A stretch of 64,000 nt of DNA, taken from Fennellomyces sp. T-0311. Taxonomy: Eukaryota; Mucoromycota; Mucoromycetes; Mucorales; Lichtheimiaceae. Under the pieces are notes generated by a model. It ran no database searches, had not been told where the DNA came from, and saw nothing but the letters and a program-made list of their open reading frames with translations. Made by a program: the position numbers and the translations under genes. Location: the NCBI GenBank assembly GCA_025266875.1, contig JALLLT010000014.1, positions 186,001 through 250,000 of the forward strand. The letters are read 5' to 3'. This document shows, in pieces, positions 25,094-37,570 of the stretch. Position 1 is the stretch's first letter. The number at the start of each line of letters is the position of its first letter.

Positions 25094-25997
25094 ATGGTCA
25101 TCGTCGCAGCCAAAATAGAAGAAGAACGCTACATTGACATGTACGAACGTGTTTGTCGATTAAAAGGTTTATCGAGAGACCAAGCTACTGTGCTTTTGGT
25201 AATATCTCAGCCCTTTTTCCGCTGACGGTTATTCTAAACTCAAACGAGTCTAGTGCGTTGGATATACTGCGTCGAATGATCCTGGTGCTGTCGCTATCGT
25301 TGCAAACCATCATTTAAAAACCATTCCAACGATGGAAGAGCAAGTTGCTTGGGTAGAATATGTGAGACAAGCCTTGTTCAAAGCGTGCCTGATATGTTCA
25401 TTTCCTAGGGTAAGCCATATCTCCACCCGAAAACGTTATGGTTAGACTGATTTAATTAGAGTATGAACGCTACATACGCATTGATGGAAAGCCTAAATGC
25501 GGATATCAAGGCACAGCTTCGAGTTGAGCCTATAAGGTAAAGCGCCAAGCCAGACACACGTTCCATGCCCTAAAAGTCAATAACATAGTCAGCCATCGGA
25601 GCCGAGTGTGGCGGACAAGTGGCGCACACGAGGAAATGATTTTCTGCAACGTGTGTACGGCGACAAGACGGAAAAGTTGCAAACGACGATCCATGGCACG
25701 AACCCTGATCTGTGGATCTATGTCGAGGACACCTACGGAAACATTGCCTCGGACACAACATTTATGACTGAAATAGACACTGAGCTTTCAGCGATTGTGA
25801 ACCTTTATAGCATGAGTGCCGAACCACAGGTAAAAAAAAAAAGGAATGGTTGGATTTTAATACTCTATCATATTGTAATACCGGGGAACTTGTTTTAGCT
25901 TGCCGATCATCTAAAAGGAGCTCGCAACGTGGGTGCCTCCGAGCAACAAGTCCAATCGGCACTCGATATTGGTCGACTATTAAAAGAGTGCTCTTAA
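25094..25997 (+). CDS. AhpD-like (carboxymuconolactone decarboxylase fold) protein
   Basis: Five exons (25094-25198, 25254-25409, 25460-25536, 25589-25829, 25899-25997) give 225 aa. The central segment FKACLICSFPRSMNATYALM fits the helix of the AhpD-like/CMD superfamily in which a CxxC pair or its remnant lies before a conserved FPR/GFP turn; here C-L-I-C is present. A second half (WRTRGNDFLQRVYG ... HLKGARNVGASEQQV) fits the repeat-like C-terminal helices of fungal AhpD-like proteins. Such proteins are often annotated as peroxidase-like or mitochondrial, but no activity can be claimed here. The gene ends about 140 bases from the convergent ORP gene. Exon 4 start was chosen by frame and is the least certain junction. 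Confidence 0.6.
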
Positions 25998-26135
25998 ATG
26001 GTATCTTGAACGCTGTGTTTGGCGAAGATGACTTGTTCCAGATTCTTTTTGACCGTAGCAGGGTCTGAACCGGCCGTACTATAAGGCGCATGATGAGCAC
26101 ACACACATACATCTCCAATAAAATACCCAGTTAAC

Positions 26136-27615
26136 TTACGCTGGCCGTCCCTTGAAGGTATATTCGTCGTTATTCACATCGAAAAAGGTCGGGCGCCATG
26201 TTTTGCCGGACTCTTCTCTGTCCCGAGCCTTTGCCCGCTGACTATCCTCGACCAACGTCTTCTCATTCGTGGCCGTATCCATGTCCCGGTTTTTGATCGC
26301 CGCCGTCACTTTCGACCACAGCCGTCTGGACTCGTAGTCATCCTGCTCCTCCTCTGGCTTCACTGTCTTTGGAAAGATCGCGGCCTTCTTGACGTCAAAA
26401 AGCAGCTCCTTGTTGCCCGTCTGCTCCCATAAGCAGTTAATTGCCACGTTGCCGCGCCCTTTTATTTTCTATTTATAGCCTCACCTTGAGATATTTGATG
26501 TAGAGCTCGTTTGACCACTGCCCGGTAATCTCGCACAGCACTTCCTGTGTCGATTCCTTTTTAATTTTACCCACCACCGAGTTCCATTGGCCCGAGAAGA
26601 AGCCCTGGTCGACAGCAATTCCCAGTTAGTTAATGTTTTTTTCCGCACGCGTCCGGCCCTTTTTTTTTTTTACCTTGGTCTTAAAGTCGAGTTCGCACGA
26701 AAGGTCGCTGGTCACGCATCGTACTTTTGAACTATCACCCAATTCTAACGTCATGGTGCCAAATCTGTCAATGGGATAATACGGTGGATGAGCATGCTTT
26801 TCGGCAACGATGAGACAACACACTTACAAGATGCCTCGTGCATAAATGTTGGGCATCAGAATCTCGTAGCGTTCGTTGTGTCGATCGGTCAGGACAATGT
26901 AGGATTCGCCGTGCATTAATGTGCCTGCACTGTTGCCAAGGAAGCGTGACTTTGGCTTGATATCGCCTTCGATGAGGATGTGGTGTTCGGGACAGCTGTA
27001 AAAGTACGACGAGATGGGTGGATGATGCGACACTTGCTCGGCAATGTAGTATGCCTCGGTGCCATCCTCGTAGTTGTAGCGACATCGAAAGTACTCGCCC
27101 AGTACGGGATTGTATGGTTTCTTGACACCCTGTTGCCAAGTCATTACTATCTCAACCTGCAATCGCCTCTCTTTTTTTCCTCCACAAATATACCTTGGGC
27201 TTGATATGCCAGCCCGAGAGAAAGTACCGAACAACCGCAATGAATCGTTCTAACGGATCATCGATTTTTCCGGCACTGGAACACCAGAGTCAGCAACACC
27301 TCTTTGAGCTGTTCCAAAGGAAAAAAAAAAAAAAAAACTTACTTGAGAATGAGGTCAGGATGGGACATGAAATCGGTAATACGTTCCAGCATGCTTCTTG
27401 GTTCAAGCACAAATGTTGGAAGTGTCACTCGATGCTGGTTTTGACGCGGATGGAGGATATTGAGCATATTTATGTACTTGACCATTTCTCGCTTCTATAA
27501 TTACCAAGTCCATGCCTTTGGTAAGTTGGGAGGCAATGCCCAGCAGAATGCTGCGAGAGCCTTCTTCCAATTCTTCGGTCGAGTTCGGGTCGCCACTGGT
27601 ACTCTTGGACATCAT
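26136..27615 (-). CDS. Oxysterol-binding protein-related protein (Osh6/7-like)
   Basis: Seven exons on the minus strand (27615-27505, 27434-27343, 27275-27194, 27129-26828, 26764-26674, 26604-26485, 26420-26136) give 360 aa. The family fingerprint EQVSHHPP is present, as are the lid/entrance segment [16 protein letters not shown], the [12 protein letters not shown] segment, and a C-terminal [10 protein letters not shown] helix. No PH domain or ankyrin repeats are encoded, so it is a short ORP. The LPTFVLE segment resembles Osh6/Osh7-type proteins that exchange phosphatidylserine for PI4P between ER and plasma membrane; that subtype is inferred, not proven. A TTGTGCAG just before the ATG pair could be the acceptor of a 5' leader intron. 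It lies downstream of the WD40 gene on the same strand. Confidence 0.88.
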
Positions 27616-27824
27616 CTCTGCACAAGTGGAAAAGGAAAAAAAAAGGTAAAAGAGCAAGTTGACTGTGCTGCAACGTCACTCTCTCATTCTCGTATTCTTA
27701 GCAGCTCATCTGAGTTTGGAATAGTTGCTTTAATATATAGAAATGCAAAGATGGATACATGAAGAAAGGGGGTATTTGGAGTAGAATGCAAAAGTTATAT
27801 GAAAGTAGAAAGATGCAAATGATT

Positions 27825-29366
27825 TTAAACAATACGCGAACTGGCGAACCTCCGGCGTGAGCAAATATCCACGCCAAGCTCTACTAAGGCGTCTTCCATG
27901 CCTGGGAAAAAGTTAATATTAAAACACACTCAGAAAAAAACGTACACACACAAACTTACCCACGAAAAGTGAACGGTTGTCAGGAGAGAATGACAAACCG
28001 GTAATGTGATAATCCATATCTGTTGGAGCCAAACGAACGATTTGTCGCGATTCGAATGTTCGAGTATCGACAATGTTGACAGTCGAAACATGTTCTGAAT
28101 AAGCCAGCAGATCCACAGGGCCTCTGCTGAACTGAATGGCTCTGGGAGCCTTTCTCGTCTTGCGAGTCTCGCTGGATGCGATCCTGCAGAGGGGTTCGCC
28201 ATGACCCACCATCCATACACTCACATTGCCATCTTGACTGGTGACAGCAAACTTTTCGGATGATTGATTCCATGCACATGACAAGGCTGGTTCTTCAGAA
28301 ACTGTAAAATGTGTTTGTTTAGCAACAAATGGTTTTGTGTGGGAACAAATCACACGTTACCTTGGTAAGACGCGATTTGATCGTAATCACCTGACTCGCT
28401 TATTTTGTACAAATAGGCCGTGCCGTTGTCACCCACCATCAACATCTTCTGACCATCAGGACTGACAGAAGCTAAAAATGCATTAGCCTTTGCCTGTTTG
28501 TCTTGTCGGGTAAAAACAACTCACTGTGATTCATGGCAGTGGGCATCCGCAATGTGGCCACTTTTTCCATACTGGGTACGGATAGGATACACACAGTTTG
28601 GTCGTTGTTACATACAGTGACCCGGATGTCGTTGTTATTGGTTCTGGATAAACTGATGGAGTTGTTCATTCCTGGTCCGGCACTAAACTTCGCCGACCTA
28701 GATAGATGGGTTAAGATCTATATCCCCAAACGCACATCACAGATCCTTTTTTTATCTTACCAGTCACTATTGAGATCCTTTACCATTGCCATGCCGCGTT
28801 GTCCTGCCATCGCAACATATCCAAACCTAAATGCCCGTCAGTCTGAGTTCCCAACTCTGTCTTCTTTTCGTTTACGTACCCAGTATCAATGGTAGTGGGA
28901 GTGAATGGCAAATTGGTGAGAATGGGCACATCTTGACCAGTCTTTGTATTGTACTGCAGAGAGTAGTTGTTAATTTTTTGAAGGCTGTCAAAGGATATAG
29001 GCATTTACCATATGAAGAGCTTCTTGACATGGATGGATGATGGTGTGCTGGCTGGGACTACGGATAAGGTTCCGCAATTGCCTATCCAAAAGGAAAAAAT
29101 ATAAGGGCCCGTGCGCGCACAGGATAAAGATAAACGGCATACCAGTGTTGGATGGGGGTTGACACGTCTTTGTGCGTCTTGTATGTGTTGAAGGCGAACG
29201 CTCCATCATCATTTCTAAAAACGTGCGGCGTGAGTAATCGCAGGCATGTTGTACGGTTATAAGATGATGTATACATGGCGGATGAAGTAGGTGGCGTTGG
29301 ATCCACGGGTTGTTTTGTGTGAGCGAATGGGTAGTTGTTGTTGTTGAATGTAGGATAAGCAAACAT
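27825..29366 (-). CDS. WD40-repeat protein with DUF2415 motif
   Basis: About eight exons on the minus strand lead from MFAYPTFNNNNYPFAH at 29366 to a TAA at 27825; the last exon is tiny and reads MEDALVELGVDI to the end. The middle is WD40-like: ASVSPDGQKMLMVGDNG, then LSCAWNQSSEKFAVTSQDGNVSVW, then HITGLSFSPDNRSLFVG. The segment SRGPVDLLAYSEHVSTVNIV matches the DLL-containing signature of DUF2415, a short domain found in fungal WD40 proteins. Function in the family is not established. The N-terminus is Asn/Pro-rich. Some inner splice sites, especially a possible 40-base intron within exon 1 near 29220, remain ambiguous. Confidence 0.75.
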
Positions 29367-31562
29367 TGTTACAGAAAGTAGACAAGGAAAAAAGAAGAAA
29401 AAAAGGCTCGAAGCAACAGATTTTTTTTTTATTTTTAATGCAAAAAGTTTTCTTTTTTAGGAAGCCGGATCAAAAGTACCAATCAAAATCCATCACCCCG
29501 GATACGCACAAATTTTATATCGACCCTCGTGTAACCTCAAAGCCCCCCCGCGGAACCAAATCCTTCTGGCGTGTGCACGAGTCTCTTTTTTTTTCTGCAG
29601 TTTCATAATCCTGACCGATAGGATGGATCACATCACCATGACAATAAACTAAAAAATCCATTTTCTGGAATCGTCATAGGAACTAATTTTTTTTTGTTCA
29701 TCACCCCTGGCTTTTTTTTTTAGCTAGAAAACAGGGAGGGTCCTTTTCCGCGGAAACGATTTTTCGGTCATATTGACGTGACACAACACATGGAGTGAAG
29801 CCTGAGAACCGTTCCATTTTTTTTCACGGATGGCATGTTTCTTCTTCCAGAAATTTTTTTTGGCCTAGAACCAGTTTAGAAAAAAATGCAGAAATGCATT
29901 ATTTCCTAAAGTAAAAATGGTCACTACCGCACAGAAATCCAAATGCCACTGTCCAATGAAAAACAATGCCGCTCGTTTTTTAATAGTGGTTGCGTGACCA
30001 GATCATTTCGGTCCATGCATGGCAATACTAGTCAATGGTAGCCTGTTGTAGTGCTTATGTATTTTTTACTACATAAGCAGTCTCACTATCGCTTTTTGGT
30101 CCATTTACCAGCTCAGAATAAGTGGTCTCTAATAGGACCGTTGCTTTTGCTCTCGTCTTGAGCATCCTGACAACAATGGCGCAAGTTCCTCTTTGAGACT
30201 AGCCTATGGAGCGTCCCGCAACGATATAAATGGCAGCCTCGTCAAGAAATGCACTATTTTTCTCAGGGTTTCATGTCAATTGCCATTCCACTGACAAACC
30301 CATTTACAGCATTCTTTGATCCTCTCAAGACCATTTCTTTTTTTAGAGTGGAACGCTGCTTGTTTAATGAAAAGGTTGTACTTATTGGCATCAAATGGTG
30401 AACAAGCACTACCACGAGAAGCTTGAAAGTCAATGAACTTTTCTCTTGCAAAAGCTCAACTGTTTCAACGACACTCTATCGTCATCAACAAAAGTTTCGA
30501 TATCTTTCTGATGCTCTTCTGTTAACATCGATTTACGATCCGACTTTTGCTCAAAAAGGAGTTTCCACCTTCATCATATGAACCTCTCCATCTTTGCCTT
30601 GATCGTTTATCGTGTCCATTTTCTATGTATGCTTCCTTCCTATAAACATCTTCACCCTTGGCTTATCTATCCACACTCAATGACGATCACCAGGTTGCTG
30701 CCGAAATGGTTCTGAAGCTAGAGTTTTGGAAGATGTTTCCAGATAGCTGGTACGTGAGGCAAGTCTTTCAACAGCAAAGCCCTCTTTGTCAACAAGATGA
30801 TCCACGGGCACAGGGTTACCGGTCTCATCCCCCGCGTTCCCGTGCTCATCAATGCAAATAAATCTAAAATACTGTATATGCATGTTAATAGGTTGTGATG
30901 TAGTGGAATAAAAAGTGGTATCAAAAGTGTCGTAGTAACTCCCTCTACATTACTTTTTGGTTGTAACCGTATTTAATATAGGTAGTGCGGAGGAAATACC
31001 TGCGAAGCGTAAGCCATGCTAATCAATGCTTCCAGTCACTTTATAGTTATCGGCTCATAGCGTTTATAAAGAATTTAGTCCGTTTGTCTACGAGACAAGT
31101 GGAAGTTTACGAAGGGTAAGGTATAGATGACGTACTGAACGCATTAAGGAAAAACTCCTTAGAAAAGGACCAGATCTTTAAAAGTAATCATCGAGAGTAC
31201 AAAAATCTTTGGATTACATTCGAATTTCTTCTTTTATTCCGGAATCTTTAGAAAGGCGTCTAGTATCACACCGAAAAGCTCACATTATAACGTAACTGAT
31301 AGTCTGTATTGGCGTAAATCTCTATATTTCAGATAGTTATTACATCTTACACTTTCTCGTTTGCCTGCGTATTTAGCAGATTCGAGGTTAACTACGGCTT
31401 TTTGGGCGCGACATTGTATCTGCTTCAACTTTAAAAAGTAAAGACATGCGACGTGGTGGTCTGATCATGCGACCCGTACTTTCAAAAAATAAGGATGCAT
31501 CTGTAGATTCTTCCGCACGCTTTTGCTTACAAATCACCTGATATCTCTCGGGAGGGGTTTTT
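29367..31562. other. 2.2-kb intergenic stretch without recognisable gene
   Basis: Between the divergently placed WD40 gene and the 3' end of the Mid1 gene. Many T runs and a few open frames under 70 codons occur, none with family features or splice partners. An ACGATATAAATGG stretch near 30216 resembles a TATA region but no gene follows it clearly. Nothing else seen. Confidence 0.5.
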
Positions 31563-33076
31563 TTATTTACAAAAGAGCAGCAACAATAAAACAGGAATAA
31601 ACAAAAACATACGCGGAATAAGTACGGTAGCAGCTTTACTAATAACCAAACGAGCCTCTTCCAGACCGACTGGATTGCAGGATACCAAGGAATTAGCGCG
31701 GGAGCTATTCCAGTACCCGTATTGTAACGCCGCTAAATCTCCTTTTGGACATGCGAATTCCATGAAAGGAGGGCAGCTTTGTACGACCTGGTAACACAGA
31801 TCTATACATGGCAATAGTTCGGTATAGGGTCCGGGCGACAAGGTTTGGTCGATCCATGGATTTCGAGACTCGTTGACTCCCACTGAGCGGACCGCCAATT
31901 CTTCATTTTCGTCGGTACATCGCGGAATGGATACGCCACACAGCCATCGTTTGTAATCATCGTAGCAATTGGTACAGTTGCGGACCAATGAGTATTTGGT
32001 GGATTCGCAGTTGAACTGTGTAATGGCAATATCGAAGGGTTCGAACAAGGCTCTGGCTTGATCGTCATATCGTGTTCGGATGGAATCGATGGAATCGGCA
32101 GGATTGGCAGCCACACTGTACGCCACTTGGTCACAAAAACCCAAGTTGTAGACAAGTCGACAATTTTCGGCTAAATTTGTAAAACAAAATGAGCATGACG
32201 TTATAAGATGTTAAAAAAAACCTACCTTGTTTCGTTTGGATGTTGATGGGTGGGCTGATGGCATTGGTGGATTGGAGATAATACGCGGTATATTGAGTGT
32301 TTTGTGTAAGATTCGATACGAATGCCTGCAATCCGCGGCTTGTATCGGTCATATTGACCGCATAATCGGGAACACGAAACGACGTGGCGGCGCAGAGTGA
32401 ATACGAGAGTTGGGTTGGCACATTGGAGGCAATGAGAATGGATGAGTTGCGTTGGTTATGAGGGTCGATGAGAAACAAGGCATTGGTTTGGTCTGTGTCG
32501 TCTAGTTTCATGTAGGGTATATTGTGTTGGTCTACAAGGAGCGGATGAACCCATTCTACAAAATAAAAAAGAAACGGTTGTGAGTCGTTTGCATGGAGAC
32601 CATCCAGAAAGCAAACCTTCTGTCGAGACCGCGATCTGAAAAGTCCAGTTGCCGTTCCAGTTTTCGGTCAAGGTGGGCGCCACTACGCCGATCCATAGAT
32701 TGGCAATAGGTTGAGTGTTTTCCCAAGCAACCCGGCCAAACTTTGTATCATTGACTAGCAACCCTTGACTGGGACCTGGCAACGTATTATCTGCCGAGGT
32801 TGACAGGAACACATCCAGCGAAGGGATTTCGCCTTCATAGTTTGGGGGTGGCGTGGGTTGAGAACAGCTGGTCAAAGTAAGGAAAAGGTTGGGTACATCT
32901 CGTCTAGCCAGTCGTCGACGATCCAGCAGTGAATTGGACGAAGCAGAGAAATAGAAATGTTGCAAATCGCCTGATCCGATGGCTGCTGTAGTTATGGCGC
33001 TATCGTTGAGAGGCACGGTCACTTGTTGAGCTACTGCCAATGCAGCACATAGAATGAATAAAATGAAGGACTGCAT
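31563..33076 (-). CDS. MID1: Mid1-like stretch-activated calcium channel subunit
   Basis: Three exons on the minus strand (33076-32617, 32555-32226, 32170-31563) give 465 aa. A signal peptide opens the protein (MQSFILFILCAALAVA). The ectodomain carries many Asn-X-Ser/Thr sites and a Cys-rich C-terminal part with NCTNCYDDYKRWLCGVSIPRC and CIDLCYQVVQSCPPFMEFACP, the signature of fungal Mid1 (NALF-like) proteins. It ends in a hydrophobic stretch (LIPRMFLFIPVLLLLLF) that may be a membrane segment or GPI-type signal. Mid1 partners Cch1 in the plasma-membrane high-affinity calcium channel used in cell-wall and mating stress. An alternative upstream start at 33232 would mask the signal peptide and was rejected. 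Confidence 0.88.
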
Positions 33077-33223
33077 CGAAGCAGCTCCACTTTTGAACTT
33101 GTCGAAAGTCGAAGCTGCAAAAAACGGGCGGACTTTATGGTTAGGCGAATCATTAGGCGACGCGAACCAAAGAGTGTAGTTTCCCTTTGTCTCTCTCTTC
33201 CTTTTTTTTTTAAAAAAAAAACC
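33077..33223. promoter_or_regulatory. 147-bp divergent promoter region between MID1 and p24 genes
   Basis: The two ATGs face away from each other with 147 bases between. The p24 side has a CT-rich run followed by T10 and A10 tracts directly before the ATG. Shared regulation is possible but not shown. Confidence 0.45.
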
Positions 33224-34044
33224 ATGCGGCATGTGTGCCTGATTCTCCTGGCTGGTCTGTGGACCTTGGGTTCTGCAGTCAAGTTTGACTTGCCAGCAGC
33301 ATTACCCGCCAATATTGAAAACGGCAAACGATGTCTTTCCCAGTATGTGCCCAAGGGAACGCTCGTGTTTGCCAGAGTCAACGTCGGACCTGGATACAAT
33401 CAACGTGTGGGAATGGAGGTAAATGCAAGATGATGGACCTCTTTGACTTTGGATTACTGAGTGCACATTCCTGCCCAGATTGTGGATGATGCCGAAGTAC
33501 CCAATGTATATACAAAGAAACCCGACATTTCGGGTGAAATCACAAACGCTTTCGATACGCGTGCTGACGGTGAAATCAATATTTGCTTTACCAATACGCT
33601 TCCCGAAGGTAAAAAAAAAGCATCGCCAAACTGCCTCTATTGTGTTCTCTAAGCAAGACACAGGATTCCATGAGGCACCCGAGTATTCACGACCCGTCGA
33701 AGTCAACTTTAATGTTGGAGCGGAGGCCGTTGATTTCGAGACACTGGCCAAGAAGGAAAAGTTGGGACCGTTGGAACTGGAATTGCGAAAGTTGGAGACG
33801 GTGGTAAAGGAGATTGTGAGCGAAATGACGTATCTCAAGCGAAGAGAAGCGCGTATGCGCGATACCAATGGTAAACAAGAGGCAACTACAGAAAGCAGTA
33901 AAGATGCTAACGACAGTCATAGAATCAACGAACGAACGTGTCAAATGGTTCAGTTTATTATCGCTGTTCACGCTGGTGACCCTTGGTATCTGGCAAATCC
34001 TGTACTTGCGTCGCTTCTTCCGACGAAAGCGATTGATCGACTAG
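33224..34044 (+). CDS. p24-family ER-Golgi cargo receptor (Erv25/TMED10-like)
   Basis: Four exons (33224-33418, 33479-33608, 33664-33870, 33923-34044) give 217 aa. A signal peptide (RHVCLILLAGLWTLGSA) precedes a GOLD domain with the paired Cys (KRCLSQYV and INICFTN), then a coiled-coil segment (LRKLETVVKEIVSEMTYLKR), one membrane helix (FSLLSLFTLVTLGIWQILYL) and a short cytosolic tail RRFFRRKRLID. The FF plus basic dilysine-like tail is typical of the delta subgroup (Erv25/TMED10), which cycles between ER and Golgi in COPII and COPI vesicles. Its TAG overlaps the stop of the convergent gene. Length is normal for the family. Confidence 0.92.
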
Positions 34045-35378
34045 ACGGATAGCTCCTTGCATACCTTTTGGATAGCCTTTGCGGCGAACTCAAAGTCGTC
34101 CATATTGTTATAAATCTGTGCGCTGAGCCGCACCCACCATTTGCCATTGTGTTTGAAGCCCACAGCCATGCTGTTTTGCTCGTAAAGCATCTTTTCGACA
34201 AATTGTGAAGTCACCTGCGCGTCGGTGAGCGTCTTGGGTTCCAGCGGAAGCTCCACATTCACCATCATTGCGGTCAGCGTCTTTTCTTGGTTCTCCAGCA
34301 CCTGCGTTCCCAGGAGCTTCGCAACCAACGCACCGCCTTCCACTGCCAGGTTATGGCAATAGTTGTAGATGGCTTCCTCGCCGCCCAATGACTTGCGATA
34401 GTCCAAAGCGGCACCGATGCACAGGAACGGAGCCTTGTCGATCACACCCAGATCGGCAAACTCTTGCTCGAATCCGTCTTTGAATTTGTAGTTGTGGTTG
34501 ATTGTCAGTGGATGGACGTAGTTCTGGTTGCGCTTGGGTACGTAGATGATGCAGCAGCCGCGGGGAGTGTACAGCCATTTATGGAGATTCGTGACCAAAA
34601 AGTCAGGATCGAATGCGCTAACATCAATGGGAATTTGGCCTGTGTTTTTTGGTAAGCCATGCATACACACGAACAGGGACCCCTCGTTCCTTTTTTTTGG
34701 TTTCTTACCTGCCGCGTGCGCAGCATCAATCAGTGAGAGAATGCCGTACTCCTGCACAAGACGCGATGCAGCTTGGTAGGGGAACAAAACACCAGGGTTG
34801 GCAACCAATGCATCCAGCAGAGCCAACCGAATCTTGCCCTCCTTGTTATTCTTTTCAATCGTGTCCCGTATAATGTCCAACACTTGGTCATCGCTCAAAG
34901 GATAATTCAATTGAATCTTGATGAGTTTGATCAGGCCAATATCTTCAAGATACTGCAACGTGGCTCCGCAGTTGACATACGTCGATTCAAACTATAAGCG
35001 CCGTTATCAGCCTCACTCCAGACAAAACAACACAGGGCCGTGTCAGCTTACACAAATGACTTTATCTCCCTTATCAAAAGGAAAGGAACGCAAGATCGTG
35101 GTTACGCCAGCGGACGCGTTCTGAACAAACGCTACATCGGCAGTATCCGCATGGATAAAGTCGGCAATCCGTTCACGGTTCTTGCGCAGCAACGGCACGG
35201 TTGTGAATCGAAGCCATTTATCGGGATTCAGCTCTTCCTCGTCTTGATATTCGCGCAGTATCTTGTGAATGGATCGCGGATACACGCCCAGCGAACCGTG
35301 GTTCACTGGAACATAGGCTGGGTCGAGGAGAAAATCCTCGCGAAGGTGGCGGCCAAATGCAGTTACTTTGTCAGTCAT
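34041..35378 (-). CDS. Class V aminotransferase-fold PLP enzyme (Egt2 / isopenicillin-N-epimerase-like)
   Basis: Three exons on the minus strand (35378-35052, 34991-34709, 34639-34041) give 402 aa. The substrate/PLP region begins with PVNHGSLGVYPRSI, continues with VQNASAGVTTILRS, has the PLP-phosphate Asp in SLIDAAHAAG and the Schiff-base Lys in VTNLHKWLYTPRG. These are features of class V aminotransferase-fold enzymes. The NHGSLG plus PRGCC arrangement resembles fungal hercynylcysteine sulfoxide lyase (Egt2, ergothioneine synthesis) and isopenicillin-N-epimerase-like proteins; the exact reaction cannot be fixed from sequence alone. No Egt1 gene is in the window to support ergothioneine. The start at 35378 was preferred over 35408. 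Confidence 0.85.
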
Positions 35379-36462
35379 TGTTGCTGTTGATGGATAAGAA
35401 AAAAGCAATCGCCAACCCGTGAATTTATTCTATTTTTCCATAAAGGTTACACGAAAGACTCACGATGAATCTCCAGCAAAGCGGGACTCCGATCCTTTTG
35501 TTTTGCCGGAAATGCTATCATTGTCAATGGTTACTCATTTTTGATTCCCTTTTTCATCATGCGCATCTCGATATTTGACCTAATTCGGTACAAAACAGAA
35601 GCGTAACGCTTTGCTTGGCAACTGTGTCATATAGCCCAGGACATTAGAGTCATTAACCTGACTTGTCTGCTATCACGGAGGATACACAATCGTGCGCACT
35701 TGCCCATATACAGAGCCCCTTTGATTTATAAGGGATATCCCCTGTGTCCTTGTCAAATTTAAAGCGGAGCAAGATGTTGCCTTGAATACCCAGGGCAGAC
35801 GCGACGGTTCTGGAACAGGCTAGGTATCGATCGTGCGGCGCATGGATATGAGGACCCCGCGGATATGTCAAGGAGTGCGGGTTGCTATGAACACAGATGG
35901 TTGCGCGCAACACCAGATCTTGTTCAGATATAGCTTAATGTACCAAATGCAGTATGCAGCGGGGCGATGTATCACCTGTAAATGACAAATAAAGCCAGAA
36001 TGCGCATACACTCGCTGGAATCATATGCTTGCGTATATCCCCGGATTAAACGCTCTTTCAATCCGCGGAGGATCTTGTGCCTTTACTTATTTTTCTCACG
36101 GCAAAGGCCCACAGTGATAACGAATCCGCAGCAATTGAGCACATGATCCAATTATTGCATAGAAGCGTCATCGATCGCAAATATTGATCTCTGTTCAAGA
36201 TCAATTCTCACGCGAAATATGAGTACTTTTACCGCCGTGCGATATGTCATACGTGTTTGACTACGATAAAAAGTTTGCACGGTAGTGGAATACGTCATAT
36301 CGCCATATATGAGACAATACGAAAATGATGTGCTATCGGTAGTTAATAGCCGTAACAGTAGGTTCAAGACAGCGATGAGACGAGTCCGCCATTTGCGAGT
36401 ACCTACTGAATATAAAGGAGGAGCATGATTGAACATACTTGTATACGTACAGCAGAACTAGG
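35379..36462. other. Intergenic, no convincing gene
   Basis: One 86-codon minus-strand open frame at 35653-35913 has a protein-like composition but no recognisable family and no splice partners. Otherwise nothing seen. Confidence 0.45.
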
Positions 36463-36546
36463 TGTCAATTCGGTTGTACTTCAAATGCCAATCCATTCGA
36501 ACTCCCAGAAGCCACGTTCCAAAAGTTTATTGGCGTAGCTATATGA
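36463..36546 (+). promoter_or_regulatory. Conserved promoter block, copy A of secreted-protein family
   Basis: Runs from GTCAATTCGG to CTATATGA and is nearly identical to blocks at 39739-39822 and 42717-42799. The core GCCACGTTCCAAAAG is followed by TTATTGGC, which contains an inverted CCAAT box, and by a TATATGA element. Here it precedes a dead gene. Confidence 0.7.
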
Positions 36547-36563
36547 ATAAACCGCGCAGATTC

Positions 36564-37570
36564 CATGAATGCGCGTGCTCATCACAGAGTAAACAACTTA
36601 TTTACACAAGCGTGTAGGGTCCGCCGACGCTTTGTTGTGTTTTTTTCTACGCCACCTCATTATACGTCAAGGAAACAGCGCAACGCAAAACTATCCACCC
36701 CCAACCACTTGACCAAGATAGAAATCTACTACGGATATAACCATGAGTCCATTGGAAACATTGTAATAACAAGCTGATTCCTCCATGCAAATATAGAAAA
36801 AATCACTCGCTTGATTCTAGTTTATCCACCGTAAAAGATCAATGCCAAACAACTGGTCAGTTGTTAGAACTGAAATGACGTCCGTGAACTTATCGCACCA
36901 GCAAATAACATAAACTACGCATCTAGTGAATCGCCGATAATCAGCACTGAACTAAAAGGGGAATTACCAGTTAGGCGATATCAATGGCACTGAGTCGGCC
37001 ATTGGCTTCCAACTGATAAGCTCAGGTGGACTAGATCTAGTAGTTTGGCAAATGAACAAGCCTTATTCGCGATACCGTCGTCTAACATCAATTTTTCTAG
37101 CTGGAGCTAAAATTGTGTCTTTACAAATGCAGTTTTGGTGCTATGGACTTTAATTTGGCAAACAAGGGTATGTCCATGGAACCAGAGTACCTATCTGAAT
37201 TGACGCCCGATATTAGAATGAACAGTCCCGGTGAAAGCGCTTGGGTAGATGTTGAATCGCCGCATCCTACGTATCTCGCTACTACCTTGGACTCATGTGA
37301 TTCATTGGATCCTGGTTGATGGCGAAAGCTGGGTTGTGCCTACGACACTCAATCGAAGAAGGTCGAACAGTTATTATCAGTACATTATGTGTCTAAATAT
37401 GGACTTTACGTACGTACCTGTAAGAACTGACCCTCAAAGGAGAGTCACTACAACTCGTCCCAAAAGATGGATTATTGAGTGGTCGAACAACGTTCAACCT
37501 TTTTTTCCAGAATGCGATAGAAATATTACTCGACTGGAAACTATACCATTATTGCCACTGGCAATGTATG
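36564..37570 (+). pseudogene. Choice-of-anchor A-like family pseudogene (copy A)
   Basis: Pieces in order match copies B and C: a degraded leader after ATGAATGCGCGTGCTC, the exon 1 end (GGATATAACCATGAGTCC ... GGAAACATTG), the GCGATATCAATGG segment, then a longer match reading DFNLANKGMSMEPEYLSEL and PDIRMNSPGESAWVDVESP. After that the frame breaks at LDPG followed by TGA at 37318-37320, skips about 60 bases of the normal gene, and the GESW..P and CRTIFNFFP segments survive only in other frames (WSNNVQPFFPE). Several deletions and shifts make it non-functional. Its promoter block is still well preserved. Confidence 0.8.

Noticed and set aside
35653..35913. 86-codon minus-strand frame with protein-like composition
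   Set aside because: No recognisable family, no promoter, no splice partners; kept only as a remark on the spacer.
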